The translations under genes were made by a program, and so were the position numbers. The notes below the pieces were generated by a model. The model was given only the letters and a program-made list of their open reading frames with translations, did not search any database and was not told the origin of the DNA. 5,687 nucleotides of DNA from Actinomycetota bacterium (lineage in GTDB: Bacteria > Actinomycetota > Coriobacteriia > Coriobacteriales > RUG844): assembly GCA_013335845.1 (NCBI GenBank), contig JAAXUU010000107.1, positions 1 through 5,687 on the forward strand. The letters are read 5' to 3'. Numbering within the stretch: the first letter of the stretch is position 1; the number at the start of each line of letters is the position of its first letter. Shown here one piece after another: positions 4,248 to 5,687 of the stretch.

Positions 4248-5687
4248 GTGAAAATTGCAGATACTACCTACCTTAAGGGTCTGGGTTTAGGCTCTTTCGG
4301 GATGGGTGCTCTTTCCGCTAATATCGATGTGAAAGATGGGAAGATCGTCCGAACCCGACCAATGCAGATCGACGAGAAATACTCAGCCGAGTATCTACGT
4401 CCTTGGTCGATCAAGGCGCGCGGCGGTTCATTCGACTCGACCTTCAAAACGGATATCCCACCTTTCGCTTATGTCTATAAGAAACGCGCGTATTCGAAAA
4501 ACCGCGTTCCTTATCCAATGAAACGTGTGGACTGGGACCCCAATGGCGAGCGGCACCCCGAGAATCGTGGCAAGAGCAAGTTCGAGCGCATCTCGTGGGA
4601 TGAGGCAACCGACATCATCGCATCCGAAATAAAAAGGGTGCAAGCCACCTATGGTCCCATGGCCATTCTCGCTCAAGGCGACGGACACGGTGAGACGAAA
4701 GTAATACATGCTACCCATAGCTGTCAGATGGGTCTTTTGGCGCTGACGGGTGGATTCACGATGCAAGCTAGAAATCCCGACAGCTGGGAAGGCTGGTACT
4801 GGGGTGCAAAGCATGTTTGGGGTTGTGATAACCTGGGGCAAGGGGATATCGGCAATCTCATGCTCGACATCGCAGAAAACACCGATATCTTCTTACACTG
4901 GGGATGCGACGAAGAAACGACTCCCTGGGGTTGGGAAGGCCAGATTTCAAGTAAGTACTGTTTCTGGCTTACCGAAATAGGCGTCGAGCAGGTCCATATC
5001 TCGCCCGATCTCAACTACAGCGGTGCGATACGCGCCGACCGCTGGATACCCGTGTATCCCAACACCGACGCCGCTCTTCAATGCGCGATAGCGTATATTT
5101 GGATGACCAACGGATGGTATGACAAAGAGTACGTAGAGTCCCACGTCATCGGTTTCGACTGGGAGGAGTATTACATACTGGGCAGGGAAGACGGCGTTCC
5201 CAAGACCCCTGAGTGGGCTTCTCCGATATGCGGCGTTCCGGTTCGTATCATCAAAGCTCTTGCCAAGCGCTGGTATGAGGAGAGAGTCTCGATCGGGCAT
5301 TGCAATGGCGGATCCTACATCCGCTCAGCCTATTCAGCTGAACCCGGTCGTCTCGAAGTCGTGCTCATGGGTATGCAAGGCCTAGGCAAGCCGGGACGAA
5401 ATGTCATGAAGTTCATCGAATGGGGTCTGTTCGGTATGGCATCACAGTGTCCGAACCCCAAATCGGAGGTCTACCCTTCACCGGCGGCCGCCTATCAGGG
5501 ATTCGACTGGAATAACCCCAGTATCTACGATATCCGCTGGCGACACATCCCCAAAACCCTTATCCCCGATGCGATTCTCGGGCAGCACACGCTCGATAAC
5601 CCCCTCATATGGCACGGCGTCGGACTTGCAGGTTGGCCGCGAGTCGACCAGTTCAATGAGTATCAGTATCCCAACAAGAAGACCGGC
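4248..5687 (+). CDS. Molybdopterin oxidoreductase, transhydroxylase large-subunit-like, lacking N-terminal Fe-S cysteines (3' truncated)
   Basis: The frame runs from a GTG at 4248 to the window edge without a stop: 480 residues, perhaps 55% of the full protein. It is a paralogue of the divergent enzyme at 1-2167, about 60% identical by eye, sharing VPYPMKRVDWDPNGERHPENRG-type sequence (87-108), FERISWDEA (112-120), DGHGETK (145-151), NPDSWEGWYWGAKHVWG (176-192), WASPICGVP, HCNGGSYIRS and GKPGRN. His147, Asp178, Ser179 and Trp180 align with the transhydroxylase active site, Ser179 being the probable molybdenum ligand. All three N-terminal cysteines of its paralogue are replaced (by Gly15, Met19, Ala24), so it cannot bind a 4Fe-4S cluster there; the Pelobacter transhydroxylase large subunit likewise lacks one and works with a separate Fe-S small subunit. 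A six-residue insertion lies near 420-445. No signal peptide is seen, so it is probably cytoplasmic. A small-subunit gene might follow beyond the window. Substrate unknown; a polyphenol is the best inference. Confidence 0.93.
   Translation, partial: MKIADTTYLKGLGLGSFGMGALSANIDVKDGKIVRTRPMQIDEKYSAEYLRPWSIKARGGSFDSTFKTDIPPFAYVYKKRAYSKNRVPYPMKRVDWDPNGERHPENRGKSKFERISWDEATDIIASEIKRVQATYGPMAILAQGDGHGETKVIHATHSCQMGLLALTGGFTMQARNPDSWEGWYWGAKHVWGCDNLGQGDIGNLMLDIAENTDIFLHWGCDEETTPWGWEGQISSKYCFWLTEIGVEQVHISPDLNYSGAIRADRWIPVYPNTDAALQCAIAYIWMTNGWYDKEYVESHVIGFDWEEYYILGREDGVPKTPEWASPICGVPVRIIKALAKRWYEERVSIGHCNGGSYIRSAYSAEPGRLEVVLMGMQGLGKPGRNVMKFIEWGLFGMASQCPNPKSEVYPSPAAAYQGFDWNNPSIYDIRWRHIPKTLIPDAILGQHTLDNPLIWHGVGLAGWPRVDQFNEYQYPNKKTG

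Noticed and set aside
4947..5300. A 117-codon minus-strand frame inside the second oxidoreductase, similar to the antisense frame in the first
   Set aside because: The similarity between the two antisense frames follows from the sense genes being paralogues. It is not evidence of coding.

Overview
This window holds three genes. Two are large, edge-truncated molybdopterin enzymes of the same subfamily, and between them sits a membrane-bound LuxR-type regulator. The likely source is an anaerobic Coriobacteriia (Eggerthellaceae-like) bacterium. I infer this from the regulator's architecture (about twelve membrane helices followed by a C-terminal LuxR helix-turn-helix), from its pairing with DMSO-reductase-superfamily enzymes, and from established knowledge that Eggerthella-type gut anaerobes carry many such pairs. 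The sequence alone does not prove the taxonomy.

Layout. Positions 1-2167 (minus strand) hold the first 722 residues of a molybdopterin oxidoreductase resembling the pyrogallol-phloroglucinol transhydroxylase large subunit and the gut catechol dehydroxylases; its C-terminus lies outside the window. Positions 2168-2434 are a divergent promoter region with a plausible promoter for each side and an inverted repeat that could be an operator. Positions 2435-3898 (plus) encode the regulator. Positions 3899-4247 are a 349-base gap without an intact gene. It appears to contain a frameshifted remnant of a small minus-strand gene (weak DUF3791-like resemblance), an imperfect inverted repeat, and a purine-rich leader with a short hairpin just before the next gene. 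Positions 4248-5687 (plus) encode the first 480 residues of a second enzyme, about 60% identical by eye to the first.

How the parts may work together. The simplest reading is a sense-and-degrade island: the membrane LuxR protein detects a small molecule, probably a phenolic, and switches on one or both enzymes. Both enzymes keep the residues that align with the transhydroxylase active site (His144, Asp174, molybdenum-ligand Ser175 and Trp176 in the Pelobacter enzyme), and neither has a Tat signal, so both are probably cytoplasmic. The most striking point is how they differ: the divergent enzyme has three N-terminal cysteines where the superfamily's Fe-S cluster is usually bound, while the second enzyme has lost all three, as in the transhydroxylase large subunit. 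This suggests different electron routes, or one redox and one non-redox reaction. The substrates are unknown.
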